Source: an uncultured Victivallales bacterium
GTDB taxonomy: Bacteria > Verrucomicrobiota > Lentisphaeria > Victivallales > UBA1829
DNA length: 64,000 nucleotides
Direction: 5' to 3'
Assembly: GCA_944390795.1 (NCBI GenBank)
Contig: CALXRI010000008.1
Span: forward strand, 1-64,000
Under the pieces are notes generated by a model. It was not told the DNA's origin, made no database searches, and saw only the letters and a program-made list of their open reading frames with translations. Made by a program: the position numbers and the translations under genes. This document shows positions 24,457 to 33,058 of the stretch, one piece after another (the first letter of the stretch is position 1; each line of letters begins with the position of its first letter).

Positions 24457-24918
24457 TCAGTAAACTTGATTCTTGCAGCTGACGCCGGAATAATCCGACA
24501 GCCAGTGCAGTTCGATATCCCGCTCCACGTTCAGGGACTCGAGAATATCCGCCCGGGAAATCACGCCGCCGATCGTCTTGCCCTCAATCACAGGCAGGAA
24601 ACTGATGTCATGGCGGACCATCACGTTCATGACGTATTCCACATCGTCCTCGCAGGCTGCGACAATCATCTGCCGGGTCATGAAATCGTCGACCTTGTCG
24701 ACATCGGGATTTGCCGTGTTCGCGCTGATGGAGCGGATGATATCACTTTTCGTAATGATTCCGATGAATTTCAGCGGGGAGATGTTTTTTTCCACGACCA
24801 TCAGATAACCGGTATTCATCCCGGTCAATTTTTTCGCCGCGTCACGGATCGTCGCGCCGGATTCGATCACATAAAGTTTCTTGTCCAGTTTATCGGCAAG
24901 CGTTTTTTTCAATTTCAT
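24457..24918 (-). CDS. Two-CBS-domain protein
   Basis: From the ATG at 24918 (AGAGGGG upstream) the protein has 153 residues and consists of two CBS motifs: one around T-I-R-D-A-A-K-K-L and I-G-I-I-T-K-S-D-I-I, the other around V-M-V-R-H-D-I-S-F-L-P-V and G-G-V-I-S-R-A-D-I-L. CBS pairs bind adenine nucleotides and usually regulate a partner. No fused effector is present. It is the first gene before the GH109-like gene on the minus strand. Confidence 0.85.
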   Translation of the reverse strand: MKLKKTLADKLDKKLYVIESGATIRDAAKKLTGMNTGYLMVVEKNISPLKFIGIITKSDIIRSISANTANPDVDKVDDFMTRQMIVAACEDDVEYVMNVMVRHDISFLPVIEGKTIGGVISRADILESLNVERDIELHWLSDYSGVSCKNQVY

Positions 24919-25150
24919 GACAGCACCCCTCTCGTTTGATCCGGGAGACAAACTACTCTCATTCCGCCGGTTTGTCAAGCAGGATCCGGAGAGTTTTTCA
25001 GCAAATGATTCCGTTGTGCCAATCCGGTGGATCGGTAATCCCTGAGGAAACTCCCGTTCCTCGGGAAATCAATGAATGCCGGATCAGCGGAACAATCATT
25101 CCTTTTCAATCACATATAAACATTCTTCCTTGATTTTTTTTGAAAAAAAC

Positions 25151-25179
25151 TTGTAATCCATAAAAACGCGTCCTATATT
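25151..25179 (+). promoter_or_regulatory. Promoter of the TPR protein gene
   Basis: TTGTAA, a 17-base spacer and TATATT lie 29 bases before the ATG at 25209, behind A/T-rich upstream sequence (25130-25150) that could act as an UP element. Confidence 0.65.
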
Positions 25180-25208
25180 CGCAAATACCAAAAACACAAG
25201 GAGCATGC

Positions 25209-26744
25209 ATGAAACGACAATCACTTTTCATCGGTACGGCGCTTGCACTTGCCGTATTCACTCTCGGCGCGTTTGACAATTACAATCAAGCCTTCCAGGC
25301 TGCCAGGAAGGCGGCCGGCGCGAAACAATACGAAGAGGCGTTCAAAGCGTATGAAGAGGCTGAAAAACTGGCGCAGACGCCTGCCCAGCAGTATCAGGCA
25401 GCATTCAACTGGGCGGAAACCCTCCGCAGGACAAAGCGCTGGGCGGAAGCGGAAAAGAAAATGGCTGAAATTGTTGCCGGCGAAAAGATGACGCCCACAT
25501 AAAAGGCCGCTGCGCAGACCTACCTCGGGCATTACAAGAACTGGCAGGGCAAAAAGGCGGAAGCCATAGCGGAATACGAGAAAACGCTCGCAATCGGAAG
25601 CAAATCCAACTATGAGCAGGACGCGGCAAATTCATGTGCCGGAATTCTCGTATCCATGAAGAAATATGACGAAGCGCTGGAATACTACCGGAAAACTCTT
25701 GCCGCTGAAAAACCGTCGCCGACAACCAGGGCAATTGCAACTCTCGGCATCGGCAGGATATATCAGTTCCAGGAAAAATATGACGAGGCCAGAAAACAGT
25801 TCGAAGCCATCTGCAAGGATGAAACATTGCACCCGAATTACCGGGCGGAAGCCAATGCCTGCCTTGGCAGACTGTTCTTTGCACAGGACAAGGTCAATGA
25901 GGCTCTGGCCGCGTATCGGAACATTCTGAACATTCCCAAAGTGTCTCCTCATTACTACGCGGTGGTTTTCCGTGAGCCGGCCAACAGCCTGGGAGGCCGT
26001 CTGCAGAGATACGACGACGCGCTGAAGCAGCTTGACGAGGCGGAAGCGTCCGCCGTCCTTCCGCAGGCGCAGAAGGCATGGATCAAGGATGTCCGCTGCA
26101 ACATTTACATCAGCAAGGCAAGAAAGGAAATGCGGGAAAAGAAAAATGCCGAAGCCGAGAAAACTCTGACGGCTCTGCTGGCAGTTCCGGATCCGTCATC
26201 CCGTGTGCGTCCGTCGATTGCGGCTCTCCAGATTGATCTGGAACTCAACCGCGGCCGTCAGCTGAGAAAGGAAAGAAAATACGCGGAAGCGGAAGCCTCC
26301 TTCAGAAAAGCGGTGGAAACCAAGGGAGCCTATGCCGGCGCCAAGATGACGGCGCTTCATGAGCTGGCAAGAATTCTGATCACCCAGAAAAAATATGACG
26401 AGGCGAAAAAATATCTTGACGCGGCAGTGGCTCTGCCGAAGCTGCACGTGAACCAGCAGGCGGCTAACAACGGAGCCCTGGCGGATTTTTACATGGCACA
26501 GAAACAATATGACGATGCCATAAAGGCCCTGGAAGCGACACTCGCTCTCTCCGGACCACTCAATCCAAGCTGGAAGGCAAGCGCCTATTCCAGAATCGCG
26601 TCGATCTATTTCTACCTGAAAAAGGATGCTGTGAAAGCGAACGAGGCCATCAGGAAATCGCACTCGGTTCCCGGTGCGACATGGGGCAAGAACCCCCCTC
26701 TTGAAAAAGCGATTCAGAAAGCACTGGATGCACAGAAACAGTAA
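25209..26744 (+). pseudogene. Secreted TPR-repeat protein interrupted by an in-frame TAA at 25500-25502
   Basis: The reading frame starts at ATG 25209 (AAGGAG upstream) with a signal peptide (about residues 1-21). It runs 97 codons, meets TAA, then continues in the same frame without further stops to 26744. The part after the stop begins K-A-A-A-Q-T-Y-L-G and completes the TPR helix pair broken by the stop. The whole 511-codon frame is tetratricopeptide repeats with Y-D-E-A-L/A-K signatures. A good promoter and a strong terminator (26765) frame it. The stop could be a recent nonsense mutation, a base-call error or a readthrough site; TAA is not a selenocysteine or pyrrolysine codon. Confidence 0.8.
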
Positions 26745-26764
26745 TCTGCGTTCCAAACTTGCAG

Positions 26765-26798
26765 AAACTCCGGCGGCATTGCCTCCGGAGTTTTTTTT
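26765..26798 (+). terminator. Rho-independent terminator after the TPR gene
   Basis: A 9-bp stem (26765-26773 with 26785-26793) with an 11-base loop is followed by a run of T to 26798. Confidence 0.9.
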
Positions 26799-26920
26799 GC
26801 CGGAATCCCCTGATTCAATTTTTTTCCGATGCGGAATCCGCCCTCCGGCACAGGCCGAAAGAGGCCCGGAGGAGACCGCAATTTTCCGCAGGGAAGAGGA
26901 AAATATTTCCGAATGAGATG

Positions 26921-26949
26921 TTGACAATCAGGCAATGAGGGTGTATCTT
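26921..26949 (+). promoter_or_regulatory. Strong sigma-70 promoter of nifJ
   Basis: A consensus TTGACA is followed by a 17-base spacer and TATCTT. The leader of about 85 bases to the ATG shows no riboswitch that I recognise. Confidence 0.75.
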
Positions 26950-27041
26950 AAGGATCAAGTTTGTGAAGAAAAATTTATCAATCATTCAGTATTTTCAATG
27001 ACCCTAAACCATAATAACTGCAATGTCAAGGAGATAAACTG

Positions 27042-30000
27042 ATGGCAGGGAAAAAAATCACTGTTGACGGCAATTATGCCGCCGCGCATGTGGCTTACGC
27101 GCTGAGCGAAGTGGCCGCAATTTACCCCATCACCCCGTCTTCGACCATGGGTGAATACGTGGACGAATGGGCGAGCCAGGGAAAGAAGAACATCTGGGGC
27201 AAGGAAGTTTCCGTGATGGAAATGCAGTCCGAGGCCGGCGCCGCGGGTGCGGTGCACGGCGCGCTTGCCGCGGGTTCTCTGACCAGCACCTATACCGCCT
27301 CCCAGGGATTGCTCCTGATGATCCCGAACATGTACAAGATCGCCGGTGAAATGCTTCCCTGCGTCTTTCATGTGACGGCACGTTCCCTCGCCTGTCAGTC
27401 GCTGGCGATCTTCGGCGACCACTCCGACGTGATGGCCTGCCGCAACACCGGTTTCGCCCTGACCTCCGCGGCCTCCGTGCAGGAGGAGATGGACATGGCG
27501 CTTGTCGCCCATCTTTCCACACTCAAAAGCAAAGTTCCCTTCCTCTCCTTCTTCGACGGATTCCGGACCTCCCATGAACTTCACAAGATCGAGGAAATCT
27601 CCTACGAGGACATTGCCAAACTTGTCGAACCCAAATACATTCAGGAATTCCGCGACCGGGCGCTGCGTCCCGAGAAGCCGATCTGCAAAGTCGGCGCGCA
27701 GAATCCCGACGTCTATTTCCAGGGACGTGAAACGGTCAACAGATTCTACAACGAGCTGCCCGCCATCGTGCAGGAATATATGGACAAGGTTGCCGCCGTC
27801 ACGGGCCGTCCGATGCACCTTTTCGACTATGTCGGCGCACCGGACGCCACCGACATCATTGTCTCCATGGGCTCCAGCTGCGAAACGATCGAAGAGACCA
27901 TCGAGTATCTCAATGCGAAACGCGGCACGAAATACGGTCTGATCAAAGTCCGCCTGTTCCGTCCGTTCTCCGTCGAGGCGATCCGGGCGCTTGTCCCCTC
28001 CACTGCGAAACGGATCGCGGTTCTCGACCGCACCAAAGAGCCGGGCGCAATCGGCGAGCCGCTCTATCTGGACGTCAAAGTCGCTCTCGAGGGCATGGGC
28101 CTCACGATCATCGGCGGCCGCTACGGACTTTCCTCCAAGGAGTTCACGCCCTCGATGGTTCTCGCAGTCTACAAACACCTTGAGAAAGGCGGCTTCCACG
28201 GCTTCACGGTCGGCATCGACGACGACGTCACGAACCTCTCGCTCAAGATCGACGAGGAGATCACGACCGAGCCGGAAGGCACCACGAACTGCATGTTCTG
28301 GGGTCTCGGCGGCGACGGAACCGTCGGCGCGAACAAGAGCTCCATCAAGATCATCGGCGACAATACGGACAAGTATGCGCAGGCCTACTTCTCCTACGAC
28401 TCCAAGAAATCCTACGGTGTGACGGTCTCCCATCTCCGTTTCGGCGACAAGCCGATCAAGAGCACCTACCTCATCACCTCTCCGGATTTCGTCTCCTGCT
28501 CCAGCGCCTCCTACATCGGACGCTACGATCTGCTCAAAGGCATCAAGGAGGGCGGAACCTTCCTGCTGAACAGCCATTACAGCAACGACGAAGTCTTCTC
28601 GAAGCTGACGCGCGACATGCAGGAAACGATCATCTCCAAGAAGATCAAGTTCTACAACATCAATGCGGAAGCGATCATCAGAAGCCAGCCCGGGCTCCGC
28701 GGCAAGGGTGCGAACACGGTCATGATGGTTGCCTACTTCAAGGTCTCCGGCATCGTTCCGTTCGACAAGGCCTACGTCGGCATGCAGGAAATGACGAAGA
28801 AGACCTTCAAGAAGAAAGGCGACGAAGTCGTCAACATGAACCTGAAGCTGATCGATCTGGCCGTCGATGCGTGCCAGGAGGTCAAGATTCCCGCGACGCT
28901 GGACGGCGTCTCCTGCTACGTTCCGCCGCAGCTTATCAGCGACGAAGCGATTCCGTTCGCGAAGTCGATCATCAAGCCGCTGATGCACCTCAAGGGAGAC
29001 ACGGTTCCGGTGTCCGCGATGTCCGTGGACGGCACGCTGCCGACCGGCACGAGCTGTCTGGAAAAACGCGGCATCGCGCCGCGCGTTCCGGTCTGGAACT
29101 CCGACAACTGCATCCAGTGCAACATGTGCACGATGTCCTGCCCGCACGCGGCGATCCGCGCCAAGCTCATTGATCCCAAGGATCTCGCCGGCGCTCCCGC
29201 GACGTTCAAGACGATCGAATCCAAGCCGAAGAAAGAGCCGGCCTACAACTTCAAGATCCAGGTCTACATCGAAGACTGCACCGGATGCGGCGTCTGCCTG
29301 GAAACCTGCCCGACCAAGCCCGAGAAGAGAGCTCTCACATGGTCCACGCTCGAGAAGGAACGCGCGGCCGGCGAAAACGCCAACGAGAAGTTCTTCGATT
29401 CCCTGCCCGACGACGTCCTCGGCTCGTTCTCCCCGTCGACGGTCAAGGGCGCGATGCTCAAGAAGCCGCTCTTCGAGTTCTCCGGCGCCTGCGCGGGCTG
29501 CGGCGAAACGCCGTATGTCAAGCTCATGAGCCAGCTTTTCGGCAGCAACATGATCATCGCGAATGCGACGGGCTGTTCCTCCATCTACGGCGGAACGTTC
29601 CCGACCATCCCCTACACCACGACCAAGGACGGCAGAGGCCCGAGCTGGGCGAACTCCCTCTTTGAGGACAACGCCGAATTCGGTCTCGGCATGCGTCTTT
29701 CCGTGGATCAGAACCGCGCAATGCTCAAGCTCAATGTCGAAAAGGTCCTTGCATGTGCAAACGCCTGCGACACGCTCAAAAACGTTCTCGGGAAAGCAAT
29801 GGAGCTCTGGGATTCCAGAAGCCCGGAAGCGGTCGCCGCGCAGAATGCCGTGAAGGCGGTTCTGCCCGAAGCGATCAGGAACGCCTGCCCCGAAGGCAAG
29901 GCGATTCTCGAGAAGATTCAGGAACTCCAGGATTACTTCGTGGACAAGTCCGTCTGGATCCTCGGCGGCGACGGATGGGCCTATGACATCGGATACGGCG

Positions 30001-30584
30001 GACTCGACCACGTCGTCGCCTCCGGCCGTGACGTGAACATCCTCGTCCTCGACACCGAGGTCTACTCCAACACCGGCGGACAGGCCTCCAAGTCCACGCC
30101 GATCGCGGCGGTCGCGAAATTCGCGACGGGCGGCAAGCATCTCGCCAAGAAGAACCTCGGGTTCATGTGCATGAGCTACGGCTACGTCTATGTCGCCTCG
30201 ATCTCCATGGGCGCGGACAGACTCCAGACCCTCAAGGCGTTCCAGGAAGCCGAAGCCCACAGAGGCCCCTCCATCATCTTGGCGTATGCGCCCTGCATCG
30301 CGCACGGCATCGACATGAGCAAGACCCAGGTCGAGCAGAAGCGCGCCGTGGACTGCGGCTACTGGCCGCTCTACCGCTTCAACCCGAATGCGGAAAAACC
30401 CTTCAGCTGGGATGCTAAGGCGCCCACCGGCAACTTCCAGGAGTTCATCCGCAGCGAAGGCCGCTACAAATCACTGCTCAAGACGGCGCCCGCCGATGCG
30501 GAAACGCTGTATCAGAAGGCGGAAGCTGATGCGGCACGCCGCATGGAGTTCTACAAGCAGGTTGGAGAACTCATGAAGAAGTAA
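27042..30584 (+). CDS. nifJ: Pyruvate:ferredoxin (flavodoxin) oxidoreductase, single-chain
   Basis: The protein has 1180 residues, the length of fused PFORs. The N-terminal pyrimidine domain (Y-P-I-T-P-S-S) and the central domain are followed by two ferredoxin motifs, C-I-Q-C-N-M-C-T-M-S-C near residue 689 and C-T-G-C-G-V-C-L-E-T-C near 747. The third-cluster C-A-G-C lies near 817 and the TPP-binding G-D-G-W-A-Y-D near 976. It oxidises pyruvate to acetyl-CoA and CO2, passing electrons to ferredoxin, and is the mark of anaerobic energy metabolism. AAGGAGATAAACTG precedes the ATG; it has its own promoter and terminator and codon use suggesting high expression. Confidence 0.97.
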   Translation: MAGKKITVDGNYAAAHVAYALSEVAAIYPITPSSTMGEYVDEWASQGKKNIWGKEVSVMEMQSEAGAAGAVHGALAAGSLTSTYTASQGLLLMIPNMYKIAGEMLPCVFHVTARSLACQSLAIFGDHSDVMACRNTGFALTSAASVQEEMDMALVAHLSTLKSKVPFLSFFDGFRTSHELHKIEEISYEDIAKLVEPKYIQEFRDRALRPEKPICKVGAQNPDVYFQGRETVNRFYNELPAIVQEYMDKVAAVTGRPMHLFDYVGAPDATDIIVSMGSSCETIEETIEYLNAKRGTKYGLIKVRLFRPFSVEAIRALVPSTAKRIAVLDRTKEPGAIGEPLYLDVKVALEGMGLTIIGGRYGLSSKEFTPSMVLAVYKHLEKGGFHGFTVGIDDDVTNLSLKIDEEITTEPEGTTNCMFWGLGGDGTVGANKSSIKIIGDNTDKYAQAYFSYDSKKSYGVTVSHLRFGDKPIKSTYLITSPDFVSCSSASYIGRYDLLKGIKEGGTFLLNSHYSNDEVFSKLTRDMQETIISKKIKFYNINAEAIIRSQPGLRGKGANTVMMVAYFKVSGIVPFDKAYVGMQEMTKKTFKKKGDEVVNMNLKLIDLAVDACQEVKIPATLDGVSCYVPPQLISDEAIPFAKSIIKPLMHLKGDTVPVSAMSVDGTLPTGTSCLEKRGIAPRVPVWNSDNCIQCNMCTMSCPHAAIRAKLIDPKDLAGAPATFKTIESKPKKEPAYNFKIQVYIEDCTGCGVCLETCPTKPEKRALTWSTLEKERAAGENANEKFFDSLPDDVLGSFSPSTVKGAMLKKPLFEFSGACAGCGETPYVKLMSQLFGSNMIIANATGCSSIYGGTFPTIPYTTTKDGRGPSWANSLFEDNAEFGLGMRLSVDQNRAMLKLNVEKVLACANACDTLKNVLGKAMELWDSRSPEAVAAQNAVKAVLPEAIRNACPEGKAILEKIQELQDYFVDKSVWILGGDGWAYDIGYGGLDHVVASGRDVNILVLDTEVYSNTGGQASKSTPIAAVAKFATGGKHLAKKNLGFMCMSYGYVYVASISMGADRLQTLKAFQEAEAHRGPSIILAYAPCIAHGIDMSKTQVEQKRAVDCGYWPLYRFNPNAEKPFSWDAKAPTGNFQEFIRSEGRYKSLLKTAPADAETLYQKAEADAARRMEFYKQVGELMKK

Positions 30585-30605
30585 TCGCGGAATCGATTCT
30601 TCCAG

Positions 30606-30638
30606 AAGCGCACCGGACAACCTCCGGTGCGCTTTTTT
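30606..30638 (+). terminator. Rho-independent terminator of nifJ
   Basis: A 12-bp perfect stem (30606-30617 with 30623-30634) with loop caacc is followed by further T residues. Confidence 0.95.
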
Positions 30639-30660
30639 ATGACGGGGAGATCAGGTGATT

Positions 30661-30746
30661 CCGCCTGCGGCGTCCAGCTTCCGCAGCCGGACCGCGCAAG
30701 GGCCTCCCGGCCCTTGTCCCCGGGAAAAATGCGCTGCATTTTTCCG
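30661..30746 (-). repeat. Hairpin-string repeat, copy D (reverse orientation)
   Basis: On the minus strand the order is: 10-bp arms ggaaaaatgc/gcatttttcc (30723-30732/30736-30745, 3-base loop); 8-bp arms caagggcc/ggcccttg (30697-30704/30709-30716); then a core at 30674-30696 matching copies A and C at 21 of 23 positions; then 4-bp cgcc/ggcg arms at 30662-30672 around a 3-base loop. The same module order is found in copies A, B and C. Confidence 0.75.
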
Positions 30747-30772
30747 TTTCAATAAATAGAAGAGGAGCATCC

Positions 30773-31414
30773 ATGCCGGAAACAGAATTTACAATGATCC
30801 GCCACGGCCAGACCGCCGAAAACATCGCGGGCCGCCTCCAGGGACATTTCGACACGGAACTGGACGAGACCGGTCTTCTTCAGGCCCGGGCGGCGGCGCG
30901 CCGTCTGGCGGGAGAACGTTTCGACGCGTTTTATTCGAGCGACCTGAAACGGGCCATGATGACGGCGGAGGCAATCGCCGAAACGGTCGGAATGACTCCG
31001 GAACCGCTGAAGGAGCTCCGGGAGTGGCATCTGGGAATTCTGGAAGGCAGACCGTGCAGGGAGCTATGGGAAGAATACCCTGAGATCATGAACTGTTTCA
31101 AATATGAAAGCGGAGAGGTTTCCGTTCCCGGCGGCGAATCTCACAATGAGTTCGATGCACGTGTCGCCGGATGCCTGGAGCGTCTGGCGGAGAAACATGA
31201 CGGAGGGCGGGTGCTTCTCGTCACGCACGGCGGCGTCATGCGTTCCGTCTTCAGACACATTGTCGGCCCGGTGGCGGCGACTTCGCTCCTGCCACTGATC
31301 AGCAATGTCTCCTACAGCCGTTTCTGCAAGCGCGGCGACCGCTGGCAGCTCTGCTGCTGGAACGATGTCTCCCACCTGAAAGACATCGGAGTCCGGGAAA
31401 GCGCGACGTTTTGA
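30773..31414 (+). CDS. Histidine phosphatase superfamily protein (phosphoglycerate mutase-like)
   Basis: The 213-residue protein has the R-H-G-Q-T phosphohistidine motif at residues 8-12, the Y-S-S-D-L-K-R-A segment, the acid-base Glu in L-R-E-W-H-L-G, and a second His in V-T-H-G-G-V. That set covers cofactor-dependent mutase-like phosphatases, including alpha-ribazole phosphatase (CobC) and GpmB. Substrate is open; no cobalamin genes are adjacent. GAGGAG lies just before the ATG. Confidence 0.88.
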   Translation: MPETEFTMIRHGQTAENIAGRLQGHFDTELDETGLLQARAAARRLAGERFDAFYSSDLKRAMMTAEAIAETVGMTPEPLKELREWHLGILEGRPCRELWEEYPEIMNCFKYESGEVSVPGGESHNEFDARVAGCLERLAEKHDGGRVLLVTHGGVMRSVFRHIVGPVAATSLLPLISNVSYSRFCKRGDRWQLCCWNDVSHLKDIGVRESATF

Positions 31415-31499
31415 CTTTCCCCTGCTCCGTCCCCTTGCCGCCCGTTTTTCTTTTTCGTGCTTTCATGTGCGATCCTCGTCTTTTTTTGTCCGGATTTTC

Positions 31500-31527
31500 T
31501 TGACTTCCCCGAAAAACGCGTTACCTT
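31500..31527 (+). promoter_or_regulatory. Promoter of the iron-alcohol dehydrogenase gene
   Basis: TTGACT, a 16-base spacer and TACCTT lie 38 bases before the start codon. Confidence 0.5.
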
Positions 31528-31565
31528 AGCGGAAAAAGGAAACCATTCAACACAAGGGGGCATCC

Positions 31566-32780
31566 ATGTTTCAAAACAGCCTGGACATTCATGAAGTCAG
31601 GGAACTGCGCCTGAAAACGCTCGTCTATTTCGGCTGCGGCGCAATCCGGAAAATCGAAGACGTCGCCGCGCAACTGGAAGCGCGCGGCATTCGAAACATG
31701 CTCGTCATCACCGGACGCGGCGCGTACAAATCGACGGGAGCATGGAATCATGTCGTGCCCGCGCTGGAACGGCACGGAATCCGTCATGTCCTGTATGACA
31801 AGGTGACGCCGAACCCGACCACCGCTCAGATCGACGAAGCCGCCGCTCTCGCCCGCACAATCGATGCAAAGGCGGTTCTCTGCATCGGCGGCGGAAGCCC
31901 GACGGATGCGGGAAAGAGCGTTGCCGTTCTGCTGGAAAACCCGACGTATACGGCTGCTGACCTGTATGAATACAAGTTCACGCCGGACAAGGCGGTTCCG
32001 GTCATCGCAATCAATCTGACCCACGGGACGGGAACGGAAGTCGACCGTGTCGCGGTCGCGACCATTCTGGAAAAGGAATACAAACCGGCTATCGCCTACG
32101 ACTGCATCTATCCGACCTGGGCGATCGACGATCCGGCGCTGATGACCGGACTCTCCGAAAAACAGACCCGTTTCGTCAGCATTGACGCGGTGAATCACAG
32201 CGTCGAAGCCGTGACAAGCGTCATAGCAAGCCCGCTCTCGGTAACGCTCGGGCGCGAAGCCATTGCCCTGGTCGCGCAGTTTCTCCCGTCAGCCCTGAAA
32301 AATCCCGGGGACCTTACCGCGCGCTATTATCTGCTGTATGCCTCCATGCTGGCCGGTTCGGCCTTCGACAACGGCATGCTTCATTACACGCATGCGCTGG
32401 AGCACCCGCTGAGCGCGGTGAAACCGGATCTGACGCACGGACTGGGTCTGTCCATGCTCCTTCCCGCAGTCGTCAAGCACATTTATCCGGTCCGCGCCAC
32501 CGTGCTTGCCGATGTGCTTTCCCCTCTCGTCCCCGGCCTCAAAGGCGATCCGGCGGAAGCGGAAACGGCGGCAAAAGGCGTGGAGAAATGGCTGGCAGGC
32601 GTCGGCGCGCCGGAAAAACTCTCCGATGAAGGATTTTCCAGCGCGGACATTGACAAACTCACGAAACTGGCGTTCACAACCCCTTCCCTCGGCTTCCTGC
32701 TCTCGCTCGCGCCGAACAAGGCGGATACCGAAGCGGTCAGGCGGATTTACAGCGATTCCATGACTCCGCTCAACGCCTGA
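31566..32780 (+). CDS. Iron-containing alcohol dehydrogenase
   Basis: The protein has 404 residues. The NAD-binding G-G-G-S-P-T-D-A-G-K lies at 108-117. Metal-binding residues are expected in S-I-D-A-V-N-H-S-V-E, H-A-L-E-H-P-L-S and T-H-G-L-G-L. The family reduces aldehydes to alcohols or the reverse, such as butanol, lactaldehyde or 1,3-propanediol dehydrogenases, usually in fermentation. The short N-terminus is a normal group III arrangement and no aldehyde dehydrogenase domain is fused. AGGGGG before the ATG is the ribosome site. Confidence 0.93.
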   Translation: MFQNSLDIHEVRELRLKTLVYFGCGAIRKIEDVAAQLEARGIRNMLVITGRGAYKSTGAWNHVVPALERHGIRHVLYDKVTPNPTTAQIDEAAALARTIDAKAVLCIGGGSPTDAGKSVAVLLENPTYTAADLYEYKFTPDKAVPVIAINLTHGTGTEVDRVAVATILEKEYKPAIAYDCIYPTWAIDDPALMTGLSEKQTRFVSIDAVNHSVEAVTSVIASPLSVTLGREAIALVAQFLPSALKNPGDLTARYYLLYASMLAGSAFDNGMLHYTHALEHPLSAVKPDLTHGLGLSMLLPAVVKHIYPVRATVLADVLSPLVPGLKGDPAEAETAAKGVEKWLAGVGAPEKLSDEGFSSADIDKLTKLAFTTPSLGFLLSLAPNKADTEAVRRIYSDSMTPLNA

Positions 32781-32834
32781 GTCCTGCAACCTGTTCCGGC
32801 GGAAACCGTGAAAAGCCCCGCCGGAAAGACACAA

Positions 32835-32875
32835 CGGAAAAAGCGCCCGGCCCCGCGCCGGGTTTTCTTTTTCCG
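32835..32875 (+). terminator. Terminator after the alcohol dehydrogenase
   Basis: cccggc/gccggg arms with a short loop are flanked by complementary cggaaaaa and tttttccg runs, followed by a T-rich tail. Between here and 33058 I see only A/T-rich sequence with a possible TATGAT -10 near 32982 before dnaE. Confidence 0.75.
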
Positions 32876-33058
32876 CCGTCCGACGGAAAAGAGAGATGCC
32901 GTTTCCCCGAAACCCTCCGAAATCCGGAGATTTTTCCGCATTTGCCGCCGTTTTCTCTGGAAAAAACGCGATTCGGGATATATGATACCTTCTCATGAAA
33001 CAGGACTTTCACCGCCAACGTTTTCAGGACGCTTTTTTGCGCCGACATAAGGAGTGCC

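Noticed and set aside
25500-25502. Selenocysteine or pyrrolysine recoding of the TPR gene stop
   Set aside because: The codon is TAA; those amino acids use TGA and TAG.
26982-30305. 1107-codon open frame antisense to nifJ
   Set aside because: It mirrors the codon bias of the clearly real PFOR gene, has an Arg/Asp/Val-rich low-complexity composition and shows no motif.
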